A stretch of DNA of 64,000 nucleotides from an uncultured Collinsella sp. GTDB lineage: Bacteria > Actinomycetota > Coriobacteriia > Coriobacteriales > Coriobacteriaceae. The first letter of the stretch is position 1; each line of letters opens with the position of its first letter. Positions 16,221 through 25,764 of the stretch are shown here, piece by piece. Location of the stretch: positions 19,856 through 83,855 of the forward strand of contig CALLNU010000040.1 of NCBI GenBank assembly GCA_938005465.1, read 5' to 3'. The translations under genes and the position numbers were made by a program. The notes below the pieces were generated by a model that was not told the DNA's origin, did not search any database, and saw only the letters and a program-made list of their open reading frames with translations.

Positions 16221-17026
16221 AAGTTCTCTCCTTTTGTCACAGTCCACCATTGGCAAGGGTTCAGTATTTTAATCGCATGACGGGGGTCGACCCCGGCGTC
16301 AACCGCAGAGTTCATCAATATATCAACGAACGGCTCCTCAGAACGGTCATGGCCGAGCAGGATCACCGCCAGCCCGCGCAAGGCAAGGTCTTGCGCCACG
16401 TGGTAGCCCGCCTCGCCCGTCACGATGACATCTGCGCCTCCGGCGATGGCGAGCTGTCCAAAGTCGCCCAAGGAGCCGCCCAAAATGGCGACGGTGCGGC
16501 ACGGGCGATCGGCTTCGCCCCACACACGCGGGTCGCTGCCGAAGGCCGTGGCAGCACGGGTGGCAAGATCGCGCAGCGTGCACGGGTCGTTGAGCGTTGC
16601 AAGCGCGCCCAGGCCGGTGGCCTCGGGGTCGTCCAAGTGCTCCAGTGAGCTCACGGGTGTGGTACCCAGCAGCTCGCTCAGGCAGACGCGGGCTTCGTGC
16701 GACCGGTCCAGGTTAGTGTGGAGCGAGATAATGCTCACGCCGCAACGCGCTGCCTCGTAGAGCGCCGCGCTGCATTGGGGGCGTGTGGCATCCGCCGGAC
16801 AAAAGGCCTCGGGCGCCTTGATGTATATGGGATGATGCGTCAGCAGCACGTTGGCACCGGCTTCTTGGGCGCGGCGAACATTGGTCTCGGTCGCATCGAG
16901 CGCGCAGGCCACGCCAGCAATCTCGGCGGCAGGGTCGCCCACGGAGAGCCCTACATGATCCCAGCCCTCGGCGTCCGCCTTGGGGTAGCGCGCCAGCAGC
17001 GCGCGTTCAAGCTCGGCGACGATCAT
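16217..17026 (-). CDS. Nif3-like dinuclear metal-centre protein
   Basis: The 269 residues show the family's metal ligands: LLTHHPIY near residue 62, SLHTNLD near 101, and, towards the C-terminus, TGEAGYH and LGHDRSEEPF. In other bacteria the family (GTP cyclohydrolase I type 2/NIF3) is linked to metal-dependent hydrolysis, but the substrate is not established. It overlaps both neighbours by four bases, so it is translationally coupled to the cysteine desulfurase upstream and the zinc-ribbon protein downstream. Confidence 0.92.
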   Translation of the reverse strand: MIVAELERALLARYPKADAEGWDHVGLSVGDPAAEIAGVACALDATETNVRRAQEAGANVLLTHHPIYIKAPEAFCPADATRPQCSAALYEAARCGVSIISLHTNLDRSHEARVCLSELLGTTPVSSLEHLDDPEATGLGALATLNDPCTLRDLATRAATAFGSDPRVWGEADRPCRTVAILGGSLGDFGQLAIAGGADVIVTGEAGYHVAQDLALRGLAVILLGHDRSEEPFVDILMNSAVDAGVDPRHAIKILNPCQWWTVTKGENL

Positions 17027-18201
17027 GCAGCACCTACGATCGAGAGCAGCGTCTGGGCAAAGTCGTCCAGGTCAGCCGGGTCCACGCGGTCATCGAAGGA
17101 GATGCGCAGTGCGCCTAGCGCCTGCTCGCGACCAATGCCCATTGCGCTGAGCACGTGGCTCGGGTCCATGCTGCCGCTCGAGCACGCCGAGCCGGCCGAA
17201 ACCTCAAAGCCGGCGGCGTCGAGCTTGACGATGAGCTCCTCGGAGTCCATGCCGTCGACGTAGATCGACACCATGCCCGGCAGGCGATCGGCCTGTACGT
17301 AGTCGCCCATGGTGGCATGAATACGCGGATGAGCCGTAAGCGTGGCGTAGAGTTTGTCGGACAAGGCCTGCAGCGTCGCGCGCTCCTGGGCCACGGTCGG
17401 CAACAGCGCGGAGGCGGCGGCGGCAAAGGCCAGCTGCGTGCGCAGGTCCTGCGTGCCGGCACGACGTCCGGCTTCCTGTCCACCGCCAAAGATGCGCGGA
17501 CGCAGCGGCGTGCGGGTCTTAACGTAGAGCGCGCCGGATGCCACAGGACCGCCAATTTTGTGGGCCGCGACGGACATAGCATCGACGCCCAGCTCGGTGA
17601 CATCGAGTGGAATGTGCAGATAGCCCTGGATAGCATCGGTGTGGAACACTGCGCCCACGGTATGAGCGGCCGAGGCAAGCTCGCGGATGGGCTGCACCAC
17701 GCCGGTCTCGTTGTTGGCGACCATAATGCTCACGAGCGACACGTCGTCGCTCAGCAAGTCGCTCAGCGTGGCAGGCTCAATGTAGCCCGCGCGGCAGGGC
17801 TGCACCAGGTCGACGGTAAAGCCGGCGGCACGCAGCAGCGGCAGGTTGTCCAGAATCGAATCGTGCTCGATGGCCGAAACGATTACACGATCGCGCTTGC
17901 GATCGCGCTGACGAGCGCCCTCGGCAAGACCGAGTAGCGCCAGCTGGTTGGCTTCGGTGCCGCCGTTAGTCAGAACAATCTCAGACGGGCGAACGCGCGC
18001 GCCAAAGCTGCGGGCGATCTCGCGACGTGCAACCTCCAGACGCGCGGCAGCCTTGCGGCCGAGCGAGTGCAGCGAGTTGGGGTTGACGCCCGCTAGCTCG
18101 CTATCGTCGTACTCACGCTGCGCAAGGCGCGCCTCGGCGCGCATGGGCGTCGAGGCGGCATAGTCAAGATTCACGGGTATGCGGTTTTGACCTGCGGTCA
18201 T
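17023..18201 (-). CDS. Cysteine desulfurase (NifS/IscS family)
   Basis: This PLP enzyme removes sulfur from cysteine for FeS clusters and tRNA thiolation. It has 392 residues. The N-terminal NLDYAASTPMR, the His in SAIEHDS, NNETGVVQP, the PLP Lys in VAAHKIGGP and the persulfide Cys in SAGSACSSGS are present. The Cys-loop layout is class I (IscS/NifS). No scaffold gene lies beside it. The C-terminal codons overlap the Nif3 start. Confidence 0.95.
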   Translation of the reverse strand: MTAGQNRIPVNLDYAASTPMRAEARLAQREYDDSELAGVNPNSLHSLGRKAAARLEVARREIARSFGARVRPSEIVLTNGGTEANQLALLGLAEGARQRDRKRDRVIVSAIEHDSILDNLPLLRAAGFTVDLVQPCRAGYIEPATLSDLLSDDVSLVSIMVANNETGVVQPIRELASAAHTVGAVFHTDAIQGYLHIPLDVTELGVDAMSVAAHKIGGPVASGALYVKTRTPLRPRIFGGGQEAGRRAGTQDLRTQLAFAAAASALLPTVAQERATLQALSDKLYATLTAHPRIHATMGDYVQADRLPGMVSIYVDGMDSEELIVKLDAAGFEVSAGSACSSGSMDPSHVLSAMGIGREQALGALRISFDDRVDPADLDDFAQTLLSIVGAA

Positions 18202-18207
18202 AAGGGT

Positions 18208-18879
18208 TTATGCCTCCTGTGCAGCCTCGTTGCCCAGCTTCTGCAACAGCGCAACCTCGGCAGCGGGATCTTCGGACTTAAATACGGCAGAACCGGCCAC
18301 CAGGACATTTGCGCCGGCCTTGACAACCTCGGCGATGTTCTTGGAAGAGATGCCGCCGTCGACCTCGATCAGGGGCGACACGCCGTGGCGCTCGCACATG
18401 GCTTTGAGCTCGTGGAGCTTGGCGATGGTGCCCGGGATAAAGCTCTGGCCGCCAAAGCCGGGATTTACGCTCATCAGCAGCACCATATCGACGACGTCGA
18501 TGATGCTCTCGAGTACGCACACGGGGGTGGCGGGGTTGAGCACCACGCCGGCCTTGACGCCGCGCTGCTGCAGATGCGTGAGCGTGCGGTGCAGGTGCGT
18601 GGAGGCCTCGTAGTGCACGGTGATCATGTCGGCACCGGCGTCGGCGTACCAATCGACCGTCTCGTCGGGGTTCGACACCATCAGGTGCGCGTCGACCGGT
18701 ACATCGGTGGAGCGCTTGACAGCCTTAAGGATGTCAACGCCAAAGGTGAGGTTGCCGGTAAAGTGTCCGTCCATAACGTCGAAGTGCACATAGTCGGCGC
18801 CGGCGATCTTGTCGAGGTCGCCCTTGAGGTTGGCCATATCGGCCGAAAGGATGGACGGAGCGATTTTAATGGAACCCAT
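18208..18879 (-). CDS. rpe: Ribulose-phosphate 3-epimerase
   Basis: The enzyme interconverts ribulose-5-phosphate and xylulose-5-phosphate. The 223-residue TIM barrel has IAPSILSADMANL, HFDVMDGHF, SVNPGFGGQ and EVDGGI, containing the metal-binding His and Asp residues. The stop lies six bases before the cysteine desulfurase start. Confidence 0.96.
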   Translation of the reverse strand: MGSIKIAPSILSADMANLKGDLDKIAGADYVHFDVMDGHFTGNLTFGVDILKAVKRSTDVPVDAHLMVSNPDETVDWYADAGADMITVHYEASTHLHRTLTHLQQRGVKAGVVLNPATPVCVLESIIDVVDMVLLMSVNPGFGGQSFIPGTIAKLHELKAMCERHGVSPLIEVDGGISSKNIAEVVKAGANVLVAGSAVFKSEDPAAEVALLQKLGNEAAQEA

Positions 18880-18897
18880 GGTAGAAGCCTTTCTGCG

Positions 18898-19905
18898 CTA
18901 GTCGGTGAGTCCGTAGAACTCTTGGGAGGGTACGCGGTCGGTAAGAATCTCGAGCGCCCTATCCAAAGTAACACCGTTGTAGAGCGTTTGCTCCACGGCA
19001 AAGGTGAGCGGAATGTCTACGCCCAGTGAACGGGCAAGCTCGCTCACGCTGCGGGCCGCGACGGCGCCCTCAACAACCATATGCGTGCGCGTCTGATACT
19101 CGTCGAGCGACACGCCGTGGGCAAACTCGTAGCCAAAGGTGCGGTTGCGCGAATGCTCCGAGGTGCAGGTGGCAATGAGGTCGCCCATGCCGGCAAGTCC
19201 CATGCAGGTCATAGCTTGACCGCCGCGGGCGTGCACCAGACGGCTGATCTCTGCCAGGCCGCGCGTCATGATAAGGGCGAGCGTGTTGTCGCCCGCACCG
19301 GTGCCGGCGGAGATGCCGCACACGATGGCGATAACGTTTTTCATGGCGCCGCAGACCTCGACACCGGTCATGTCTTGCGACAGGTAGATGCGAAAGGCCG
19401 TTGACAGGAGTAGGTCCTTAAAGGTCTCCCCTACCTGCGTATCTTCGCTGGCGATGACGGCGGCAGAAAGTCCGCCGCGGCAGATCTCCTCGGCATGGTT
19501 GGGGCCCGAAAGCGCCGCGACACGTGCCTCGTTGCCGATCTCACTGGCGATGACCTCGCTCATGAGCAGGCCAGACTCGGGCTCGATGCCCTTGGTGAGG
19601 CACAGAACCGGCGTCTCGTCCGCGATGAACGGCGCCGCCTGGTGGCAGACGCCACGCAGGTGCGTCGAAGGCACGGCAAAGATGATGGCCTCGGCGCCGT
19701 CGAGCGCCTGGGCCAAGTCCGTCGTGGCGACAACGTTTTCCGGCAGCACGTAGTCCACCAGATAGCGGGGATTACGGTGCTCGCCGTTAATGCCAGCTGC
19801 CGTCTGCTCGCTATGGGCCCACATGGTCACGCGCTCGGCTCGCGCGGCGGCAAGGCCGGCAACGGCGGTTCCCCATGAGCCGGAGCCAATCAGCGCAACA
19901 TTCAT
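18898..19905 (-). CDS. gpsA: Glycerol-3-phosphate dehydrogenase [NAD(P)+]
   Basis: GpsA makes sn-glycerol 3-phosphate for phospholipids. The 335 residues start with the dinucleotide motif ALIGSGSWGTA. CLTKGIEPES, GPNHAEE, the catalytic Lys in GAMKNVIAI and GAGDNTLALIMTRGL follow. It lies directly after plsY, so substrate synthesis and its acylation are in one operon. Confidence 0.97.
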   Translation of the reverse strand: MNVALIGSGSWGTAVAGLAAARAERVTMWAHSEQTAAGINGEHRNPRYLVDYVLPENVVATTDLAQALDGAEAIIFAVPSTHLRGVCHQAAPFIADETPVLCLTKGIEPESGLLMSEVIASEIGNEARVAALSGPNHAEEICRGGLSAAVIASEDTQVGETFKDLLLSTAFRIYLSQDMTGVEVCGAMKNVIAIVCGISAGTGAGDNTLALIMTRGLAEISRLVHARGGQAMTCMGLAGMGDLIATCTSEHSRNRTFGYEFAHGVSLDEYQTRTHMVVEGAVAARSVSELARSLGVDIPLTFAVEQTLYNGVTLDRALEILTDRVPSQEFYGLTD

Positions 19906-19914
19906 GACTCTCTC

Positions 19915-20598
19915 CTACTTATCGTCGGGCTCGGTGACGCGCTTGGTGAACGAGAGCTTGGACTCCTTACCGGCCATGAGCTTTTGGATATTTGAGCGAT
20001 GGGCCCACACCACGGTGATGCCGATCATCGCCATGCAAAACTTGAGGCCCAGGCTGCTGTACGGAAAGACCGCGCAGGCAGCGATGGGAAGTCCGATGGC
20101 AGCTGCGAGCGAGCCCACCGACACAAACTTGGTGATGGCGACGGCCACGATAAACATGCCCAGCAGCGACAGGCCAATGGGCCAGTACCAGGCAAGAATC
20201 ACGCCCAGGCCCACGGCGATACCCTTACCGCCGTGGAAGTTAAGGTAGGGCGAGAAGATGTGGCCCCACACGGCAGCCAGGCAAATGACGCCGAGCATCC
20301 AGTCGCCGGCGGCACCGGGAGCCATGATGCTCACAGGGAAGCCATAGCCCACGCTCGCGATGAGCGGACGGGCGATAAGGACGCAGATAGCGCCCTTAAG
20401 GCAGTCGAGCAGTAGCGTGAGCGCCGCGACCTTGGGGCCGGCTACACGCAGGGCGTTGGTGGTGCCGATGTTGCCGGAGCCCGCCTTGCGAATATCGGTG
20501 TGGTTGAACACGCGGCCCAGGATCAGGCCAAACGGAATCGCTCCGATAAAGAACGAAACCACGGCGCAGATGGCGGTCAGCAGAATCGGATTAAGCAT
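19915..20598 (-). CDS. plsY: Glycerol-3-phosphate acyltransferase PlsY
   Basis: PlsY acylates glycerol 3-phosphate from acyl-phosphate. The ATG at 20598 follows AAGGAG and overlaps the der stop by eight bases. The 227-residue membrane protein has the three family loops: GSGNIGTTN, HGGKGIAVGLG and, near the end, VVWAHRSNIQKL. The tail after the last helix is charged and slightly long. Confidence 0.95.
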   Translation of the reverse strand: MLNPILLTAICAVVSFFIGAIPFGLILGRVFNHTDIRKAGSGNIGTTNALRVAGPKVAALTLLLDCLKGAICVLIARPLIASVGYGFPVSIMAPGAAGDWMLGVICLAAVWGHIFSPYLNFHGGKGIAVGLGVILAWYWPIGLSLLGMFIVAVAITKFVSVGSLAAAIGLPIAACAVFPYSSLGLKFCMAMIGITVVWAHRSNIQKLMAGKESKLSFTKRVTEPDDK

Positions 20599-21925
20599 CC
20601 TTTTGCTCCTTCTTCCTAAAGAAGAGTCGAATGGGCGTACCGGCAAAATCGAAGGTCGAGCGCATGCGGTTTTCCACGTAGCGCTGGTAGGTGTCGTTGA
20701 CCAGGTCGCTGTGGTTGACGAAGAACGTGAACGTCGGCGGGTTGACGCCCGTCTGTGTCACGTAGTGCATGCGCAGGCGGCGCTTGCCGTCCACCACGGT
20801 GTGGCCAAACTCGCGCAGGTCGGTGAGGAATGTGTTAAGGCGCGAGGTGCTGATCTTTTGCGAACGCGTCTTCTCGGCGGCATCGACCATGCCCCAGATC
20901 TTTTCGATGCTGCGGCCGGTCAGAGCAGAGATGCGCAGGTACTGGGCCCAGGGAGCCATGACGCCCAGACGGCGGTCGACGGTCTCCATGCAGGCCTCGC
21001 GCTTGCGGTCGTCGTCGAGCAGGTCCCACTTGTTGAGCAGCACGACGATGGCGCAGCCGCGTTCGATGGCGAGGCCCATGACCTTCTGGTCCTGCTCGGT
21101 AACGCCCACGGAGGCGTCGACGACAAGCAGCGCCACGTCGGCGCGATCGATGGCGCGCAGGCCGCGGACCATGGAGTAGTACTCGATGTTCTCGTATACG
21201 GTGCTCTTCTTGCGAATGCCCGCGGTGTCGACCATGCGGTAGTGCTTGCCGTTGCGCTCCACGACGGTATCGATGGCATCGCGCGTGGTGCCGGCGATGT
21301 TCGAGACGATAGAGCGGTCGGCGCCCAGGATGCGGTTGAACAGCGACGATTTACCGGCGTTGGGGCGGCCGATAATGGCCACGTTGAGCGCGTCGGGGAA
21401 CTCGTCGGCGACCTCGTCCTCCTCCTCGGGGAGCAGGGCCACGATATCGTCGAGCAGGTCGCCCGTGCCGTGGCCGTGCAGAGCCGACAGCGGCGTGGGC
21501 TCACCGATGCCGAGCGAATAGAACTCCCAGATGTTATCGTTCTCGCGATCAGGGTTGTCGAGCTTGTTCACCAGCAGAAAGACCGGCTTGTCGCAGCGCT
21601 TGAGCATGCGGGCGACCGACTCGTCCTCCTCGGTGACGCCGGTGCGGCCGTCGACCACAAACAGGATGACGGCGGCTTCCTCGGCGGCGGCGAGTGCCTG
21701 GTCGCGGATGGACGTGGCAAAGACGTCGTCGCTCTTGAGCGGCTCGATACCGCCCGTGTCGACGATGGTGAACTCGCGGCCGTTCCAATCGGCCGTGTGA
21801 TACGAACGGTCGCGCGTGACGCCGCGGGACTCATGGACGATGGCGTCTGAGGTCTGGGCCAGGCGGTTAACGAGCGTGGACTTGCCCACGTTGGGGCGTC
21901 CGACGACGGCGACGATAGGTTTCAT
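20591..21925 (-). CDS. der: Ribosome-assembly GTPase Der (EngA)
   Basis: Der carries two tandem G domains and a KH-like C-terminal domain and acts in 50S assembly. The true start is MKPIVAVVG at 21925 with AGGAG upstream; a longer frame is spurious. G1 motifs are GRPNVGKS and GRPNAGKS; G4 motifs are NKLDN and NKWDLL. The 444 residues match the family. It ends in FFRKKEQKDA, overlapping plsY. Confidence 0.97.
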   Translation of the reverse strand: MKPIVAVVGRPNVGKSTLVNRLAQTSDAIVHESRGVTRDRSYHTADWNGREFTIVDTGGIEPLKSDDVFATSIRDQALAAAEEAAVILFVVDGRTGVTEEDESVARMLKRCDKPVFLLVNKLDNPDRENDNIWEFYSLGIGEPTPLSALHGHGTGDLLDDIVALLPEEEDEVADEFPDALNVAIIGRPNAGKSSLFNRILGADRSIVSNIAGTTRDAIDTVVERNGKHYRMVDTAGIRKKSTVYENIEYYSMVRGLRAIDRADVALLVVDASVGVTEQDQKVMGLAIERGCAIVVLLNKWDLLDDDRKREACMETVDRRLGVMAPWAQYLRISALTGRSIEKIWGMVDAAEKTRSQKISTSRLNTFLTDLREFGHTVVDGKRRLRMHYVTQTGVNPPTFTFFVNHSDLVNDTYQRYVENRMRSTFDFAGTPIRLFFRKKEQKDA

Positions 21926-21935
21926 CTGCTCTCCT

Positions 21936-23378
21936 TTAATGGGTAGGGTCAGCGGAATTAGTAGAGTCGGCAGGCACAATGCCAAGGATGTGCTCCAGGG
22001 TATCGAGCAGCTCATGCGGCATGGTCGACACCACATGAACCTCGGCGCCACAACTGGTAAGGCTTGCGAGTAAATCGTCACGATGATACTCGTCAAGCGT
22101 CATGCCGTCAGCGTTGAACATGAGCTTAGGCACAAAGAGCATAACCCCCGACAGGTCTTGCGGCAGCTGCTCCAGGATGTCGCAGGCGACGATGAGGCCG
22201 GTCACGTCCACGTTACCGCCAAAGTAGCGGTTCTTGATGGCCGTGACGGTGCCGGAAAGGCCCTGTGGAGACTCCACGAAGCGGGCGACGGTATCGCGTG
22301 CGCTGGCGCCCGAAAGACATACCAGGCGCTGGTCGCGGGCGGTAATGGCCTTTCGAACGCGGGCAAGGCGCTCGGCGTCGGTGGCAAGTACGTCGTCGGT
22401 CTCGTCCAGATACGAGCGGATCATGCCGATACCATCATAGTACTGCGGATAGCCGTCGTAAAAGTCTGCCTCGGGCGGCTCGATGCCGGCGTCCAGATAG
22501 AACTCGTCACTCATCTGAAACGTGTGGCGGCCAAAGCGCTCGAAGGCGCGGTCCTGGTAGGGACGGATCATGGCGATGGTTTCGCGCGCCAGCTCGGGCT
22601 TGTCGCTGTATGACCAGCTAAAGCGGTTCTGGTGCTTGGTAAATCCGAGCGGCACGATACCCAGGCTCGTGATCTGCTCGTGCTCCTCGCAAAAGCGCAG
22701 GGTCTTTTCCAGCTCCTCACCGTCATTCATGCCAGGGCATAGCACAATCTGCGCATGAATCTCGATGCCGGCGGCCATGATGGCCTCGAGCACGTCCATG
22801 CCGCGCTGGGCGTTGCGGCCCATCATGCGGCGGCGGACGTCGGGGCTCACGGCATGGACCGACACGTTCATCGGACTCATGTTGCGATTGATAACGTTTT
22901 GCACGTCCTCGTCGGAAAGGTTCGTGAGCGTGACAAAGTTACCCTGTAAAAAGCTCAGGCGATAGTCGTCGTCGCGAATGTAGAGCGTGGAGCGGCCGCC
23001 CTTGGGCAGCATCGTCATAAAGCAGAACACGCAGGCGTTTACACAGGTACGCATGCCGTCAAAGATGGGGCCGTCGAACTCAAGACCCCAATCCTCGCCG
23101 GGAAAACGGTCGAGCTCCACGGGGGTGACAGTGCCGTCGCGCGGATCGAATACCTCCAGCTCGACGGTATCGTCGTCTGCTTCCCAAAGCCAGACGATCA
23201 TGTCGGTGAGTTGCTCGCCGTTGACCGTGAGCACGCGCATGCCCGGCTCGATACCCACATCCCATGCGGGCGATTCGGGACGCACGTTCTTAACGAGCGC
23301 GCCCTCACCCGGCTCGGGGTCGCGGCTGCGCCCGTAATCGGCCACCTCGGCGGCGTATGCGGGTACGGTCTGGTCCAT
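21936..23378 (-). CDS. DUF512 radical SAM protein with PDZ-like N-terminus
   Basis: The protein has 480 residues from the ATG at 23378. A PDZ-like segment (VRPESPAWDVGIEPGMRVLTVNG, split here around residues 30-53) is followed by a radical SAM core with TCVNACVFCF, the CX3CX2C cluster motif, and the C-terminal DUF512 region. Proteins of this build often lie next to der and plsY; their reaction is unknown. The start is five bases from the ispH stop codon, and the ribosome site is weak, so coupling with ispH is likely. Confidence 0.85.
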   Translation of the reverse strand: MDQTVPAYAAEVADYGRSRDPEPGEGALVKNVRPESPAWDVGIEPGMRVLTVNGEQLTDMIVWLWEADDDTVELEVFDPRDGTVTPVELDRFPGEDWGLEFDGPIFDGMRTCVNACVFCFMTMLPKGGRSTLYIRDDDYRLSFLQGNFVTLTNLSDEDVQNVINRNMSPMNVSVHAVSPDVRRRMMGRNAQRGMDVLEAIMAAGIEIHAQIVLCPGMNDGEELEKTLRFCEEHEQITSLGIVPLGFTKHQNRFSWSYSDKPELARETIAMIRPYQDRAFERFGRHTFQMSDEFYLDAGIEPPEADFYDGYPQYYDGIGMIRSYLDETDDVLATDAERLARVRKAITARDQRLVCLSGASARDTVARFVESPQGLSGTVTAIKNRYFGGNVDVTGLIVACDILEQLPQDLSGVMLFVPKLMFNADGMTLDEYHRDDLLASLTSCGAEVHVVSTMPHELLDTLEHILGIVPADSTNSADPTH

Positions 23379-23380
23379 GA

Positions 23381-24262
23381 TTAGCGGCAAAGCTCCTTGA
23401 TGCGCGCAACGGCGCGTTCGATGTGTTCTTGCGGGGTGGAGGCTCCGGCGGTGATGCCAATGTGGCGCGCGTTGGCAAACCATGCGGCCTCAAGCTCGGA
23501 AGCTTCCTCAATGTGATGCGTGTGCTCGCAGACGTCAGCACAAATCTGCGCCAGGCGGCGCGTGTTGCCCGAATTCTTGCCGCCCACGACGACCATGCAA
23601 TCACAGCGGTTGGCGAGGGTTGCGGCTGCCTGCTGCCGTTCGCTCGTGGCGGCGCAGATGGTGTTGATCACGCGCAGTTCCTGCACGCGCGGGGTGATGG
23701 AGGCCACAACCTCGGCCAGGTTCTGCGCGGTTTGGGTGGTCTGCACAACCAGGCCCACCTTGCCCTTGAGCGGCAGCGCGTCCGCATCGGCGGCGCAGCT
23801 CACGACTAGAGCGTCATCCCCGGCGTGGCCCAGAATGCCCTCGACCTCGGGGTGGCCCGGTTCGCCCACGACGATCACGCGGTAGCCCTCGCGCACCAGG
23901 CGCTCGGCCGCCACATGGACCTTCTTGACGTAGGGGCAGGTGGCGTCGACCACGGTAAGGCCGCGCTCACGAGCGACGTCAATGACCTGCGGCACCACGC
24001 CGTGGGCGCGGATGATTACGGTGCCCGAGGCGGCGTCGTCCAAGGTGTCGGCCAGACCAACGCCTGCCTCGGCGAGCTCGCGTACCACGATGGGGTTATG
24101 GATGAGCGGACCTAGGGTGTGGACCTGAGTGCTCTCCCCCGCCTGCGGGGCGGCCGCCAGCGCCATGTCGAGCGCGCGCTGCACGCCGTAGCAAGTGCCG
24201 GCGTGGGCGGCGATCTCGATGGTGGGGACGACCTCCTCAGTGGCGGCCGCGGCGGTATTCAT
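23381..24262 (-). CDS. ispH: 4-hydroxy-3-methylbut-2-enyl diphosphate reductase
   Basis: IspH is the last enzyme of the MEP isoprenoid pathway, a [4Fe-4S] reductase. Three cluster Cys are in GTCYGVQRA, DATCPYVKK and NTICAATSE; substrate-contact motifs are IHNP, GEPGHPEV and SGNTRRL. I place the start at ATG 24262 because GAGGA lies just upstream and downstream of the plsC stop; a start 15 bases earlier is possible. It makes DMAPP, the substrate of MiaA at the start of the window. Confidence 0.95.
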   Translation of the reverse strand: MNTAAAATEEVVPTIEIAAHAGTCYGVQRALDMALAAAPQAGESTQVHTLGPLIHNPIVVRELAEAGVGLADTLDDAASGTVIIRAHGVVPQVIDVARERGLTVVDATCPYVKKVHVAAERLVREGYRVIVVGEPGHPEVEGILGHAGDDALVVSCAADADALPLKGKVGLVVQTTQTAQNLAEVVASITPRVQELRVINTICAATSERQQAAATLANRCDCMVVVGGKNSGNTRRLAQICADVCEHTHHIEEASELEAAWFANARHIGITAGASTPQEHIERAVARIKELCR

Positions 24263-24279
24263 GACTTCCTCGCCCATGG

Positions 24280-25008
24280 CTAGAACCTGCCCGGGTGCTC
24301 GTCGCACAGCTCGTCTCGCATGGCGTAGACGCGGTTCATGGCCTCGGACTCAAACCATGCCAGGCGCTCCTTGCGCTTGAGCTCGGCCGGAGCGTCGGAT
24401 AGCGAGATGGCCTTGCCGGCGCGGATCCAGCACTTTTTGGGGCGCATGAGCTTTTTGCCCTTAGGCGTAATGTCGGACCAGCCACAAATGGCGAGTGGGT
24501 TGACGGGCGCCTTGCCCATCTGGGCGATGAGCGCAAAGCCGCCATGGACCTCGGGCTTAATCTCGCGCGAGCGGATGCGCGTACCCTCGGGGAAGATCAG
24601 GACATCCTCACCGCGCTGCAGTGCATGCTGGGCGGCGCGCAGACACTTCATGTCGGCGGTGCCGCGCTCGACGGGAATGCCGCCCACGCGGCTAAAGGCC
24701 CAGCGCACAATCTTGCTCTTAGCGAACTCGGACTTAAAGATGGGGCGGATGCGGCGGCCGCCAAAGAACAGCGCCGTCTCCACGGCCAAGAGCTCGGCCA
24801 TCGAGGTGTGGTTGCAGATAACAACGCTGCCGCGTCCTTCCTGGCGCTCAAACAGAAGGTCGGCGTCCTCGACCTTCCAACGCCACATAAGCTTGGAGAA
24901 GGCCCACAGAATAGCCATGACCACGGCGACGGTGCCGCGGATGAGCGCCGGGAACTCGGCGTAGGGGGCGTTGTAGTAATCCTCGGGCGTCTGCTTAAAC
25001 AGGCGCAT
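24280..25008 (-). CDS. plsC: 1-acyl-glycerol-3-phosphate acyltransferase (PlsC family)
   Basis: PlsC converts lysophosphatidate to phosphatidate. The 242-residue protein has an N-terminal hydrophobic helix (about 25-45), motif I ICNHTSMAELL, motif II VGGIPVERG and motif III FPEGTR. Motif I is HX4E, not the canonical HX4D: the Asp of the charge relay is Glu. GGAGG lies six bases before the ATG. With plsY and gpsA nearby the operon covers phospholipid entry steps. Confidence 0.9.
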   Translation of the reverse strand: MRLFKQTPEDYYNAPYAEFPALIRGTVAVVMAILWAFSKLMWRWKVEDADLLFERQEGRGSVVICNHTSMAELLAVETALFFGGRRIRPIFKSEFAKSKIVRWAFSRVGGIPVERGTADMKCLRAAQHALQRGEDVLIFPEGTRIRSREIKPEVHGGFALIAQMGKAPVNPLAICGWSDITPKGKKLMRPKKCWIRAGKAISLSDAPAELKRKERLAWFESEAMNRVYAMRDELCDEHPGRF

Positions 25009-25011
25009 GGG

Positions 25012-25698
25012 CTACCTCCTTTGGTTGATGAGGTCCTCGATTATCGAGACGACCTCGTCGATGGTGTGGGCGGTGGAGTCGACGTGCACGGCGTCCTCGG
25101 CGGGCACGAGCGGCGCGACCTCTCGGCTGCTGTCGAGCTTGTCGCGCTGCTTGAGGGCATCGAGGGTCTCGTCGACCTCGGCTTCGAGCTGCTCTTCGCT
25201 GAGCAGCTGGGCGTCGTTTTGGTGGCGCTGCAGCACGCGGCGACGGGCGCGCTCGCGCGGGTCGGCGGTCAGGAACACTTTGACCTTCGCGTTGGGGAAT
25301 ACGACGGTGCCGATGTCGCGACCCTCGGCCACGATATCGCGGTCCTCGGCGGCACGACGCTGGTGGATGAGCATGGCGGCGCGCACGCCCGGGTAGGCCG
25401 AGACCTTGGAGACGTTGGCGTCTACCTGTGGGGTGCGGATGGCAACCGATGCGTCCTTACCGTCGATAGTAAGGCGCGTGTCCTCGCCGGTGCCGTTGGT
25501 AAAGCGGATTTCGATCTGCTCGGCGAGGGCGTCGATGGCCGCCTCGTCGTCCAGGTCGATGCCGCGGTCGAGCGCGGCGAAGGTGACGGCGCGATACATG
25601 GCGCCCGTGTCGAGCTTGTTAAAGCCCAGCTGTCGGGCGATCTCCTTGGCGATGGTGGACTTGCCGGAACCGGCGGGGCCGTCGATGGCGACGATCAT
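25012..25698 (-). CDS. cmk: Cytidylate kinase
   Basis: Cmk phosphorylates CMP and dCMP. The P-loop DGPAGSGKST begins at residue 5; KLDTGAMYRAVT and, further on, AEGRDIGTVVFP form the nucleotide-binding region. The 228-residue length is normal. It lies between plsC (three-base gap) and a pseudouridine synthase gene. Confidence 0.96.
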   Translation of the reverse strand: MIVAIDGPAGSGKSTIAKEIARQLGFNKLDTGAMYRAVTFAALDRGIDLDDEAAIDALAEQIEIRFTNGTGEDTRLTIDGKDASVAIRTPQVDANVSKVSAYPGVRAAMLIHQRRAAEDRDIVAEGRDIGTVVFPNAKVKVFLTADPRERARRRVLQRHQNDAQLLSEEQLEAEVDETLDALKQRDKLDSSREVAPLVPAEDAVHVDSTAHTIDEVVSIIEDLINQRR

Positions 25699-25764
25699 GT
25701 AATGCTTCCTTTCGGTGGTTGACGTGCTGGTATAGGACGCGGGCGTTGCTTTCTGGCGGGCTGG

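Noticed and set aside
20360..21850. A 496-codon rightward open frame opposite plsY and der
   Set aside because: It is antisense to two clear genes and exists because third positions are GC-rich; composition is not protein-like and no ribosome site precedes it.
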